From contig NZ_CP053015.1 in NCBI RefSeq assembly GCF_012979535.1, positions 1,054,001-1,118,000 on the forward strand: a DNA stretch of 64,000 nt, read 5' to 3'. The position numbers and the translations under genes were made by a program. The notes beneath the pieces are model-generated. The model was not told the origin of the DNA. It did no database searches and was given only the letters and a program-made list of their open reading frames with translations. Of this stretch, positions 27,171 through 34,679 are shown in pieces (the first letter of the stretch is position 1; each line of letters opens with the position of its first letter). This DNA comes from Sphingomonas lacunae. Its GTDB lineage: Bacteria > Pseudomonadota > Alphaproteobacteria > Sphingomonadales > Sphingomonadaceae.

Positions 27171-27809
27171 TCAACGGACGACCCCTTGGTTGATCCGCAG
27201 CCGGGCGTTGCCGCTCAACCGGACGGTGCGTCCGACCAGATCGGCACTGATCCGGTCGGCGCTGAAATTGCCTATCGGCAACTGGCCGGTCACCGGTTCC
27301 CCACTGCTCAGCCTGCGGGTGGTCAGGTCAATGGAGACACTGCCGGTCTCCAGCCGATACCCATCGGCGGCAGTAAAGGCCATCCGGCCATCGACCATCA
27401 CCATCTCGCGTGTCGGGTCATAGCGGCCTGCGGTCGCGGTGAGCCGTGCCGGACCGTCGTCCATCATGATGTCGCCGATCAGCCCGCGCATTCGAACCAC
27501 CGGATCCGCGGAGCTTCGCTGTACTGCGCTGACGGCCGACAAGTTGAACGGGCGGCCCAGCTTGTCGGTGCCGCGATAGCGCGCTTCCTTGACCTCGATT
27601 CGCTGGTCGGTGACCTCGATCCTGTTCTTCGCGAGCAGGAAGCTGATTTCGCCTCGATGACTGAACGGCGCGAACAGCAAGACCGCTGCCAGAGCGCCTA
27701 CCGCCAGCGGCAGGCCGATCTGCAATGCGCGCACCAACCGGTCATGCGAACTGCCGACCGCTGCCCACAGGCGGCGCTTGTTGCGTTCGGCGTCGGCCAG
27801 CTGGGACAT
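27171..27809 (-). CDS. lptC: LPS export ABC transporter periplasmic protein LptC
   Basis: A 212-residue LptC with one membrane anchor (GLPLAVGALAAVLLFAPF, about 32-49) and a periplasmic jellyroll domain. It joins the LptB2FG complex to LptA. The order rnd-lptC-lptA-lptB-rpoN with gaps of 13, 20 and 8 bases on either side of the lptA-lptB gap suggests one transcription unit. LptF and LptG are not in this window. Confidence 0.9.
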   Translation of the reverse strand: MSQLADAERNKRRLWAAVGSSHDRLVRALQIGLPLAVGALAAVLLFAPFSHRGEISFLLAKNRIEVTDQRIEVKEARYRGTDKLGRPFNLSAVSAVQRSSADPVVRMRGLIGDIMMDDGPARLTATAGRYDPTREMVMVDGRMAFTAADGYRLETGSVSIDLTTRRLSSGEPVTGQLPIGNFSADRISADLVGRTVRLSGNARLRINQGVVR

Positions 27810-27822
27810 GGGTCAGCCCGCC

Positions 27823-28440
27823 TCAGCCATGCGCAAAAATGTCGATGTCCGGCCAGCCGGCCAGGTCGATCCGCGCGCGCATCGGCAGGAAGTCGAAACA
27901 GGCCTGCGCCATGGCGGTCCGGCCCTCGCGGGCCAGCCGCACGTCAAACGCTTCTTTCAGGGCATGCAGATAGCGCACGTCGCTGGCGGCATAGTCGCGT
28001 TGCGCCTCGCTGATCTCGGGCGCCCCCCAATCGCTGGACTGCTGCTGCTTGGACAATTCCTGGCCCAGCATTTCGCGGCACAATTCCTTCAGACCGTGGC
28101 GGTCGGTATAGGTCCGCACCAGTCTGGAGGCGATCTTGGTGCAATAGACCGGCCCGGCCTCGACGCCCAGATATCGTTCGATCGACGCCAGGTCGAACCG
28201 CGCGAAATGATAGATTTTCAGTCGAGCCGGGTCGGCCAGCACGGCTTTCAGATTGGGGGCGGCAAAATCACTGTCCGGCGCGAATCGCACCAGATGCTGG
28301 TCCGGACCGCCATCGCTGATCTGGACCAAGCACAAACGATCACGACCGGGCATCAGCCCCATCGTTTCGGTATCAACAGCGACAGGTCCGGGGGCGAGCA
28401 CGCCCTGCGGCAGGTCTTCTTCATGGAAATGCACGGTCAT
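27823..28440 (-). CDS. Ribonuclease D-like 3'-5' exonuclease
   Basis: A 205-residue DEDD exonuclease, only the nuclease domain. The first acidic motif is AVDTETMG (Asp23, Glu25). The later motif Y-A-A-S-D-V-R-Y-L is the DEDDy tyrosine block. The HRDC domains of full RNase D are missing, which is normal for the short alphaproteobacterial form found before lptC. It probably trims tRNA or other small RNA 3' ends. Confidence 0.92.
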   Translation of the reverse strand: MTVHFHEEDLPQGVLAPGPVAVDTETMGLMPGRDRLCLVQISDGGPDQHLVRFAPDSDFAAPNLKAVLADPARLKIYHFARFDLASIERYLGVEAGPVYCTKIASRLVRTYTDRHGLKELCREMLGQELSKQQQSSDWGAPEISEAQRDYAASDVRYLHALKEAFDVRLAREGRTAMAQACFDFLPMRARIDLAGWPDIDIFAHG

Positions 28441-28685
28441 GACCGGCCCTTAGGCCAAGTGGGCCCGCGCCTCAATGCCCGATCATGGGGCAATGACAGG
28501 CCGTTGCGTTGGCGCAACAACTGGCCATCACCTGTTGCCCCCGCGCTTTTTTGTTAGCTGTTGCATATTTTTGGGTTATGGTGGGGTGGGCATGGAAGTA
28601 ATTTCCTGACTCGTGGCGCCGCATACTGGTCCGTTCGGGGTGGTCTGCCAGTTTAGCAGGACGGAATTTGAGTGTTGATTGGCGC
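28441..28685 (+). other. Intergenic leader region upstream of the cold-shock gene
   Basis: A 245-base gap between divergent rnd and the RGG cold-shock gene. An AT-rich block (about 28548-28580) is a likely promoter area in this GC-rich sequence. The ~100 bases that follow would give a long leader, as is common for cold-shock genes. I do not see a convincing -35/-10 pair. AGGACGG near 28660 precedes an in-frame TTG at 28668, an alternative start. Confidence 0.4.
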
Positions 28686-29501
28686 ATGAGTTTTGATCGG
28701 GAACGCCGCGGTGGTGGCGGCAATGGCAGCAAGCGTGGCGGACGTGGCCGGCGCGACGACTTCGGACAGGATTTCTACGGCGGTGGCGGTTTTGGCGAAC
28801 CCCCGCGCGGCGGTGGCTTTGGCGACCGCGACCGTGGCTTTGGCGGCGGCGATCGTGGCGGCTTCGGCGGTGGTGATCGTGGCGGTGGCTTCGGCGGAGG
28901 ACGCCCCGGCGGCGGTGGCTTCGGTGGCGGCGACCGTGGCGGTTTTGGCGGCGGTGATCGTGGCGGCGGTGGCGGTTTCAGCCGCGGCCCGCGCCCGCAG
29001 ATGCCGGCCCAGGTTGTTGGCGAAGGCACTGGCGTCGTAAAGTTCTTCAACAAGGACAAGGGCTTCGGTTTCGTCGCCCGTGACGATGGCGGTGAGGACG
29101 TGTTCGTTCATATCAGCGCTGTGGAACAGGCCGGTCTCGAAGGCCTCGCTTCGGGTCAGACGCTGGCCTTTACCCTGGTTGATCGCAATGGTCGCATCTC
29201 GGCCATTGATCTCAAGATCACCGGTGAACAGCTTCCGCTCGACGCCCCTGCCGAACGGCCGCAGCGCGCCCGTCGCCAGCTGACCGGCGAACGCGCATCG
29301 GGTGAGGTGAAGTTCTTCAACGGGTCAAAAGGCTTCGGCTTTATCAAGCGTGACGATGGCGGGGCGGATTGCTTCGTCCACATCAGCGCGGTTGAACGCG
29401 CCGGCATTCACAGCCTCAACGAGGGCGACCGGCTCGAATTTGACATCGAAGTCGATGATCGCGGCAAGTATAGCGCGGTCAATCTCGCTGCGTCGAACTG
29501 A
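28686..29501 (+). CDS. RGG-tailed tandem cold-shock domain protein
   Basis: A 271-residue nucleic-acid-binding protein. Residues 1-105 are almost wholly Gly, Arg, Asp and Phe, with repeated GGGDRGGFGGG units (RGG type). Two cold-shock domains follow. The first has RNP1 KGFGFV (125-130) and RNP2 VFVHIS (139-144); the second has KGFGFI (215-220) and CFVHIS (229-234). The linker is basic. It probably binds single-stranded RNA or DNA and could condense through the RGG tail. The ATG at 28686 is the family-like start (SFDRERRGG). A strong terminator follows. Confidence 0.9.
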   Translation: MSFDRERRGGGGNGSKRGGRGRRDDFGQDFYGGGGFGEPPRGGGFGDRDRGFGGGDRGGFGGGDRGGGFGGGRPGGGGFGGGDRGGFGGGDRGGGGGFSRGPRPQMPAQVVGEGTGVVKFFNKDKGFGFVARDDGGEDVFVHISAVEQAGLEGLASGQTLAFTLVDRNGRISAIDLKITGEQLPLDAPAERPQRARRQLTGERASGEVKFFNGSKGFGFIKRDDGGADCFVHISAVERAGIHSLNEGDRLEFDIEVDDRGKYSAVNLAASN

Positions 29502-29520
29502 CACGGCCTGATCAATTCAC

Positions 29521-29558
29521 AAAAGGCCCGGGCGCTCAGCAAGCGTCCGGGCCTTTTT
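29521..29558 (+). terminator. Rho-independent terminator after the cold-shock gene
   Basis: GGCCCGG..GCGCT pairs with AGCG..CCGGGCC around a short loop, with AAAA before and TTTTTT after the stem. It lies about 20 bases beyond the stop and is strong. The A-run makes it possibly two-way. Confidence 0.9.
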
Positions 29559-29593
29559 GATTGGGCCGTGCTGGCCCTGCTTGACCGGGAAAC

Positions 29594-29627
29594 GCCCCGG
29601 CACCCGCTTTTGCGGGGCCGGGGCCCG
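29594..29627 (-). terminator. Terminator-like hairpin after the PPC-repeat gene
   Basis: On the minus strand, GCCCCGGC and CCCGC pair with GCGGG and GCCGGGGC around an AAAA loop with one bulged base. Only a short GTTTCCC follows, so the T-run is weak, but the stem is very stable and lies ten bases past the stop. Confidence 0.6.
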
Positions 29628-29634
29628 TCTCACA

Positions 29635-30564
29635 TCAATGGGCATGCCCTTCCTGGCCGTCCGTCGCTGCATCGGCCGCGGTTTCGGGCGGCGCGTCGGC
29701 CGCGATCAGCGTGTAATGGCCCGTATCGCTCGACAACGGGCTGACGCGGATCAATATGGTTCCCGTCGTCTTGAACTTGACGCGCAGGCGGCTGTTGAGC
29801 CCGTCATCCTCGCCACCGCCATCATCGTTGGATGACATGACGGCAAAGCCCAGCGGTGAATCCACCCCGGCTTCGAGGAAGGCATCAAACTCTTCCGAAT
29901 CAAGACTCAGCAACACTTCCTGCCCGGCGGTGCCGCTGAAGGAATAGAGGTGGTAGGGGCGCGACGACTCGATGATGGACGTCCCCATTTCGCTGTCAAA
30001 GCCCTCACCCCACATCGGTTCCACTGCTTCTTCGATCACCGCGTCATTGGCGGTGAGTTCGCCCTCGACCTTTTGGCCCAGCGCAAGGGTGATGGGTGCC
30101 GGCGGCGGCGGCAGCGCTGGCAGTGCGGTCAGCGTCAGGTTGAACTTGCCAACGCCGGTGTCTCCCAGCGACCGGGCGCGGATCACATAGGTGCCCGTTT
30201 CGGGCAGGCGGGCGACAAGCCTGCTGTTGAGGCCGTCCTCAGCGCCGGCACCGTCGTCGTTGGAGCCCATCGGGACAAAGGTGCAGCCATCCATCTTGCC
30301 AATCTCGACCATGGAATCGAAATCATCGGCGCTCTGGGTGATCTGGACGCGTTGGCCGGCTTGCCCCTGGAAGCGATAGCTGCGCACTTCCGGTCCGTCA
30401 GGTGTGCAATTGGTACTGGTCGATGCGGCCGCAAGCGTCCCTTCGACCGACTGGCCAAATGTGATGGTGGCCGGCGCTGCGGTGCGGCCGCGCTGGGCCA
30501 TGGCGGGGGAGGCGATGGCAATGGCTGCCACGCCGAGGGCGAGAAATGTCCTGGTACCGATCAT
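29635..30564 (-). CDS. Secreted protein with two PPC-like domains
   Basis: A 309-residue exported protein. A signal peptide ends at SPAMAQ. Two repeats of the bacterial pre-peptidase C-terminal (PPC) beta-sandwich follow, at about residues 30-150 and 160-295. Each has a LGQ/FGQ-x-VEGxL opening, a VQI/VLLSLDS-type strand, a SNDDG-GxxDGLNSRL core and TGTYVIRA/TGTILIRV. It ends in a short His-containing tail (GQEGHAH). There is no protease domain, so it may be a carbohydrate- or surface-binding protein. The start has GGGGAC before the ATG. Confidence 0.8.
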   Translation of the reverse strand: MIGTRTFLALGVAAIAIASPAMAQRGRTAAPATITFGQSVEGTLAAASTSTNCTPDGPEVRSYRFQGQAGQRVQITQSADDFDSMVEIGKMDGCTFVPMGSNDDGAGAEDGLNSRLVARLPETGTYVIRARSLGDTGVGKFNLTLTALPALPPPPAPITLALGQKVEGELTANDAVIEEAVEPMWGEGFDSEMGTSIIESSRPYHLYSFSGTAGQEVLLSLDSEEFDAFLEAGVDSPLGFAVMSSNDDGGGEDDGLNSRLRVKFKTTGTILIRVSPLSSDTGHYTLIAADAPPETAADAATDGQEGHAH

Positions 30565-30717
30565 GCTGAGTCCCCTGTCTTCTGACCGGATGGCAAAACG
30601 CCAGGCTTGGGCCGGTCGTCCCCTTTGCTAAGGCCATAATCCTTGCTGCACCCTGACTGACAGCAGATGCCTGTGCGGGATAGTAAAAAATTCCCGGTTG
30701 GTGTCGCGCGGGTCCGC

Positions 30718-32331
30718 TCAGCCGGTGCCAGGCCCGTCGATCATCGCCATCAATGTCGCGACATGGTCGGCTTCTGCCGCAGGCTTGTCCCGCCGGATGC
30801 GGGCAATGCGGGGAAAACGCATGGCCAGGCCGGATTTGTGCCGTCGCGACGCGTGGATCGAATCAAAGGCCACCTCCAGCACCAGCGAGCGGTCCACTTC
30901 GCGCACCGGTCCATAGCGGGCGACCGTATGGTCCCGCACATATTTGTCGAGCCAGCGCAGTTCCTCGTCGGTGAAACCCGAATAGGCCTTGCCCACCGGC
31001 AGCAAGTCGCCGTCCGACCCGGGATCCCCCGACCAGCAACCGAAGGTGAAGTCGCTGTAATAGCTGGACCGCTTGCCGCTGCCGCGCTGGGCGTACATCA
31101 ATACGCAATCGGCGCGCAGCGGATCGCGCTTCCATTTGTACCACAGGCCAACGCGCCGTCCCGGCACATAAGGCGAATCCCGCCGTTTCAGCATAACGCC
31201 CTCGATGGCCGAATCGCGGGCCCCGTCGCGGATTGCCGACAGCGCGTCAAAATCCGCCGCCTCTATGATCGCCGACAGGTCAAACCGGTGAGGGGGCAGT
31301 TCGGCCATCAACGCTTCCAGCCTGTCCCGCCGCCGATGCCAGGGCAGCGCACGCAAATCGTCGCCCTGATGATCGAGCACATCATAAAGGCGGACAAAAG
31401 CGGGGGAATCGCGCAGCATGGCCGCGCTTACACTCTTGCGGCCAAGCCGCTGCTGCAAGGCATTGAAACTGGCCGCGCCCCCTGCGCTGCCGCCCTGCAC
31501 CTCGCCGCGCACCAGCAATTCCCCGTCGAGCACGGCGTCGATGGCGAAGTCGCCAGCCACATCGGGAAAGGCGGCGGTAATGTCATCGCCGCCCCGGCTG
31601 TAGAGCCGCGTCTCCCCGCCACAATGGACCAGCTGCACCCTGATGCCATCCCATTTCCATTCGGCGACATATTCGGAAAGATCCACGCTGCCGTCTTCCA
31701 GCGGATGGGCCAGCATGAAGGGGCGGAATGTCGGACGTCCGCGCAGGTCAGGGGCCCCACCGCGGCCCTCGGCCCAGTCAAACAGTTCGGCATAGGGCGG
31801 TGCCAGCCCGTGCCAGACCTGTTCAATGGCATCGACCTCCAGCCCGAATGCCTCCGCCACCGCTGTGCGCGCCAGCCGCCCCGATACGCCGACGCGCAAG
31901 GCCCCGGTGGCCAGTTTGAGCAGGGCAAAGCGGCCACCACTGTCGAGTCGGTCGAGCATGGCTGCCAGCACAGCCGGCCCCTCGCCACGTTTGAGCGCGG
32001 CCAGCCGTTCAACAGTCGCGGAGAGGGACAAGGTCTCCTCCTCCGGGACTGTCTCGCCAGGCTCAGGCCACATCAGCGCCACCGTTTCGGCTGTGTCGCC
32101 GACATAATCGCGGCTCATGCGGAACAACAGCGGGTCGACGCGTTCCTCGATCATCGCGCGAATGGACGCCGGCTTGACGGCGGGCAGGTTGACCTCCCCT
32201 GTCAGCGCCGCCAGCGCCCAGCCCCGGTCGGGATCCGCCGTCCCCTTCAGATAATCGCCGATCAGCCGCAACTTGGCGTTGCGGGACCGTGTATAGGTCA
32301 GGCGGTCAATCAGCTCGGCAAAGGCGCGCAT
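30718..32331 (-). CDS. Cisplatin damage response ATP-dependent DNA ligase (ligase-associated repair system)
   Basis: A 537-residue ATP-dependent DNA ligase. The N-terminal DNA-binding domain (about 1-200) precedes the nucleotidyltransferase domain, whose motif I lysine is K226 in EWKWDGIR. DGELL (motif III), EGVMLKRRDSPY (motif IV) and LWYKWKRD (motif V) follow, with an OB-fold at the end. This is the ligase of the Lhr-Core/exonuclease/PdeM repair system. It lies 7.4 kb from the exonuclease gene rather than next to it. The cell would also have a main NAD-dependent ligase elsewhere. Confidence 0.94.
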   Translation of the reverse strand: MRAFAELIDRLTYTRSRNAKLRLIGDYLKGTADPDRGWALAALTGEVNLPAVKPASIRAMIEERVDPLLFRMSRDYVGDTAETVALMWPEPGETVPEEETLSLSATVERLAALKRGEGPAVLAAMLDRLDSGGRFALLKLATGALRVGVSGRLARTAVAEAFGLEVDAIEQVWHGLAPPYAELFDWAEGRGGAPDLRGRPTFRPFMLAHPLEDGSVDLSEYVAEWKWDGIRVQLVHCGGETRLYSRGGDDITAAFPDVAGDFAIDAVLDGELLVRGEVQGGSAGGAASFNALQQRLGRKSVSAAMLRDSPAFVRLYDVLDHQGDDLRALPWHRRRDRLEALMAELPPHRFDLSAIIEAADFDALSAIRDGARDSAIEGVMLKRRDSPYVPGRRVGLWYKWKRDPLRADCVLMYAQRGSGKRSSYYSDFTFGCWSGDPGSDGDLLPVGKAYSGFTDEELRWLDKYVRDHTVARYGPVREVDRSLVLEVAFDSIHASRRHKSGLAMRFPRIARIRRDKPAAEADHVATLMAMIDGPGTG

Positions 32332-32379
32332 ACGCCTGTCCTAACAGAAATTGGCGGCTGATGGTCCCCTTTCGCGGCT

Positions 32380-32949
32380 TCAGCCGATCAGATCCCACAG
32401 CGCCCATCCACCCAGCAGGGCGAACAGCACGGCCGTCGCCGTCCGCATCCAGTGGAGCGGCACCAGCCGTGTCATCCGTTCGCCCAGGAACACGGCCGGC
32501 ACATTGGCCAGCATCATCCCCAATGTCGTGCCGATCGCGACCAGCAGCACATCCTGATATTGCGCGCCGAGCGCGACGGTGGCGATCTGTGTCTTGTCAC
32601 CCATTTCGGCAGCGAAAAAGGCGATGGTGGTGGTCAGGAACGCACCCCGCGCCGTCCCGTTGACGCCGGTGTCCGCCTCGTCAATCTTGTCGGGGATCAG
32701 CGTCCAGGCCGCCATGGCCAGAAAGCCGATCGCCACAGCAAAGCGGAACCACCATCCTTCGAGCAGACCCGCCACTGCCGATCCGGCCCAGGCCGCCAAC
32801 GCGTGATTGACGATGGTGGCGGCAAATATGCCGGCAATGATTGGCATGGGTTGGCGGAAACGCACCGCCAACAGGATGGCGAGCAGCATCGTCTTGTCGC
32901 CGATTTCGGCAAAGGTGACGAGCAGGGTGGAGGCAAGCACGATCGACAT
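32380..32949 (-). CDS. TMEM165/GDT1 (UPF0016) family manganese exporter
   Basis: A 189-residue six-helix membrane protein. Both copies of the cation-binding signature are intact: EIGDKT at 15-20 and EMGDKT at 115-120, in the two inverted three-helix halves. Bacterial and eukaryotic members move Mn2+ (or Ca2+) out of the cytoplasm in exchange for protons. A Mn-riboswitch-like element sits directly upstream, which supports manganese export. It lies 48 bases before the ligase gene on the same strand. Confidence 0.93.
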   Translation of the reverse strand: MSIVLASTLLVTFAEIGDKTMLLAILLAVRFRQPMPIIAGIFAATIVNHALAAWAGSAVAGLLEGWWFRFAVAIGFLAMAAWTLIPDKIDEADTGVNGTARGAFLTTTIAFFAAEMGDKTQIATVALGAQYQDVLLVAIGTTLGMMLANVPAVFLGERMTRLVPLHWMRTATAVLFALLGGWALWDLIG

Positions 32950-33027
32950 GAGCAGATTCCCGGCCGGGCGGATTTGACACGATAACGATCAACCCACCCC
33001 GCCCGGCATGGCGGAGGGCCGTCGTCA

Positions 33028-33139
33028 TCGGTCTCGCCCGACAGGTCATGGTGACCCGCCTGATTGCGCCATGGCCTCTCGGCCAAGCATGTTGACGCAC
33101 ATCACCGCAATGTTGCGGTCGGCTACTCCCCGGTAGACA
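33028..33139 (-). promoter_or_regulatory. yybP-ykoY-like manganese riboswitch
   Basis: Read on the minus strand this stretch holds the conserved pieces of the yybP-ykoY family in order. First comes CCGGGGAGTAGCC (GGGGAGTAG loop), then a GC-rich hairpin, CGTCAACATGCTTGG, and finally GGGCGAGACCG. The first and last stretches can pair to close the structure. It ends about 80 bases before the GDT1-type gene start. Known members sense Mn2+ and turn on manganese exporters of the MntP and UPF0016 families, which fits the neighbour. Exact edges are approximate. Confidence 0.82.
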
Positions 33140-33190
33140 GATGGGCCGCTAGGCCAGCACTCGTGCCGGGTCAAGCCTTGCGGCCTCTCC

Positions 33191-33754
33191 CTACAGCCGT
33201 CCCAATGCCGACAGGGCAACGATCAGGCCGATCAGCAGGAACAGCACACCGGCCACCCAGCGGATCCGCTGGATAGCCTTCACGCTCAACAAGCCGGGCG
33301 GCATCATCATGGCCGCCAGCGCCGAGGCCCCAAGCCCTGCCACGCCGCCAAAGCCGGCGAGCGCCGCATCGCCCGTGCGCGCGGCAGTAGCCAATATGAT
33401 GAAGGGTGCGCTGTCGCCGATCAGGGCGGCGAGCAACAGGATGGTGGCAGTCACAGGCCCTTTCGCCCCGGCCAGCATTTTGTCGCTGGCTGCCTTTGTC
33501 GGCCAGCACAGACCCGCTCCGGCTGACAATATCGCCAGCGCAAGGAACAGCAGCATGCCGGGCCCGCGAATCTGCAGGGCCATCTGACCGCCAAATATGG
33601 CCGACGCAGCCACCGCGACCAGCGTCGAGACCGCCAGCGCGCTCCCCAGCTGTACGGCCGGCAGCCGTCCCGCCATGCCATGCGCCAGCATCCACCAGCG
33701 CCCGCCAATGGCACCGATGGCACTGGCCAGCAGGCAAATCATGATTGCGTCCAT
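33191..33754 (-). CDS. Degenerate GDT1-like membrane protein
   Basis: A 187-residue six-helix membrane protein of the same size and layout as the GDT1 exporter next to it. The two signature places align but have lost the acidic and other key residues: AIGGRW at 15-20 in place of EIGDKT, and LIGDSA at 111-116 in place of EMGDKT. It therefore probably does not bind the metal in the usual way. Its job is unknown. It lies upstream of the riboswitch, outside the switch-controlled transcript, and 36 bases after the small Hpt-like gene. Confidence 0.7.
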   Translation of the reverse strand: MDAIMICLLASAIGAIGGRWWMLAHGMAGRLPAVQLGSALAVSTLVAVAASAIFGGQMALQIRGPGMLLFLALAILSAGAGLCWPTKAASDKMLAGAKGPVTATILLLAALIGDSAPFIILATAARTGDAALAGFGGVAGLGASALAAMMMPPGLLSVKAIQRIRWVAGVLFLLIGLIVALSALGRL

Positions 33755-33790
33755 GGTGGTGCGGTGCTCCGCTCTGGCCGTCGTCGTGCC

Positions 33791-34114
33791 TCAGTGGCCG
33801 ACGCGCAGCGCGACCGACGCCAGCAAGGCCGCTTGTGCCGGTGAACGCATCGGCTCCAATGTCACCGCATCGTCCATGGCATCGAGCCAGATCAGCAATG
33901 TCGCCGGTGCCGTATCGCGGCCGAGCGCTGATTCGAGCCGTCCGGCGAGACTGGCTACCGTCGCAAAGCCATAGGTGCTGGCTATTGTCCGGATGGTGTC
34001 GACACCTTCGACCAGTTCGACGCGGCTGAGCCGACCCTTGTCGCGGGCCAGGGACGCGATTCGCCCGTGCAGTTCCTGCCTTATCCGGCTGGCCCTTGCC
34101 TCGGTCATCGCCAT
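33791..34114 (-). CDS. Small helical protein resembling an Hpt domain
   Basis: A 107-residue soluble, mostly helical protein. The segment VDTIRTIASTYGFATVASLA followed by GRLESA resembles the phosphotransfer helix of Hpt domains (AHxLKGSAxxLG...LE), but the phosphorylated His is replaced by Asp. I could not assign a family. GGGAGA lies about seven bases before the ATG at 34114. A CtrA-box-like site lies about 125 bases upstream. It probably shares a transcript with the degenerate GDT1-like gene. Confidence 0.6.
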   Translation of the reverse strand: MAMTEARASRIRQELHGRIASLARDKGRLSRVELVEGVDTIRTIASTYGFATVASLAGRLESALGRDTAPATLLIWLDAMDDAVTLEPMRSPAQAALLASVALRVGH

Positions 34115-34237
34115 AGCCTGTCTCCCGCCTGCTGGGGCCCGCTGGTTGCTCACCGGCCCGGTTGGCGGGCGCTGTGCCCCTGGCTGCAACGCCCGCCGTC
34201 CGGTCCCTGTTGATCCCTGCATCATGCGCCCGCATGG

Positions 34238-34252
34238 TTAAGGGCGCGCTAA
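34238..34252. promoter_or_regulatory. CtrA-box-like site
   Basis: TTAA-N7-CTAA at 34238-34252, one base from the TTAA-N7-TTAA consensus of the alphaproteobacterial cell-cycle regulator CtrA. It lies upstream of the small Hpt-like gene (leftward) and of rpmG (rightward). Confidence 0.4.
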
Positions 34253-34330
34253 TGGCGTGCGGCGAGCGGTATGTCGGCGACTCTGCGCTTGACAAGGCGC
34301 CGCTTTTTGCCCAATTGCGCCGCGACATGC

Positions 34331-34360
34331 GGGCGGCTTCGCGGCTGCCCTTTTTCTTTT
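34331..34360 (+). terminator. Terminator-like hairpin in the rpmG leader
   Basis: GGGCGGC (34331-34337) pairs with GCTGCCC (34344-34350) through one G-T pair, followed by TTTTTCTTTT. It lies 27 bases before the rpmG start on the same strand. A TTGACA at 34289-34294 could be the -35 element of a promoter just before it. Confidence 0.6.
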
Positions 34361-34386
34361 GATATCGACTGGACAGGATACGGGTC

Positions 34387-34554
34387 ATGGCAAAGCCGAC
34401 CACCGTCAAGATCAAGCTTGTCAGCACCGCTGACACCGGCTTTTTCTATGTGACCAAGAAGAACCCGCGCACCAAGACCGAGAAGCTCTCCTTCTCGAAG
34501 TACGATCCCGTCGTGCGCAAGCATGTCGAGTTCAAGGAAGCCAAGATCAAGTGA
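34387..34554 (+). CDS. rpmG: 50S ribosomal protein L33
   Basis: A 55-residue ribosomal protein with the typical opening [21 protein letters not shown] and the [19 protein letters not shown] core. There are no cysteines, so it is the zinc-independent form. ACAGGAT precedes the ATG. It lies alone, away from other ribosomal genes, as rpmG often does. Confidence 0.96.
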   Translation: MAKPTTVKIKLVSTADTGFFYVTKKNPRTKTEKLSFSKYDPVVRKHVEFKEAKIK

Positions 34555-34679
34555 TCCATGCCGGGGCGGCAGTGCTGCCTTGAGCGTCACTTGATTCGCA
34601 TGCTGCCAGATGGCGCAGAATCGCACCGGCGATCCTGCGCCTTCTTCGCGTGCGGTGCTGATGCCAATTGGGGGTGGGC

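Noticed and set aside
28700-29000. Regular GGC/GAC-rich repeats that could suggest a CRISPR array or tandem DNA repeat
   Set aside because: The repeats are in frame, differ in length and encode the RGG tail of the cold-shock protein. There are no unique spacers of constant size.
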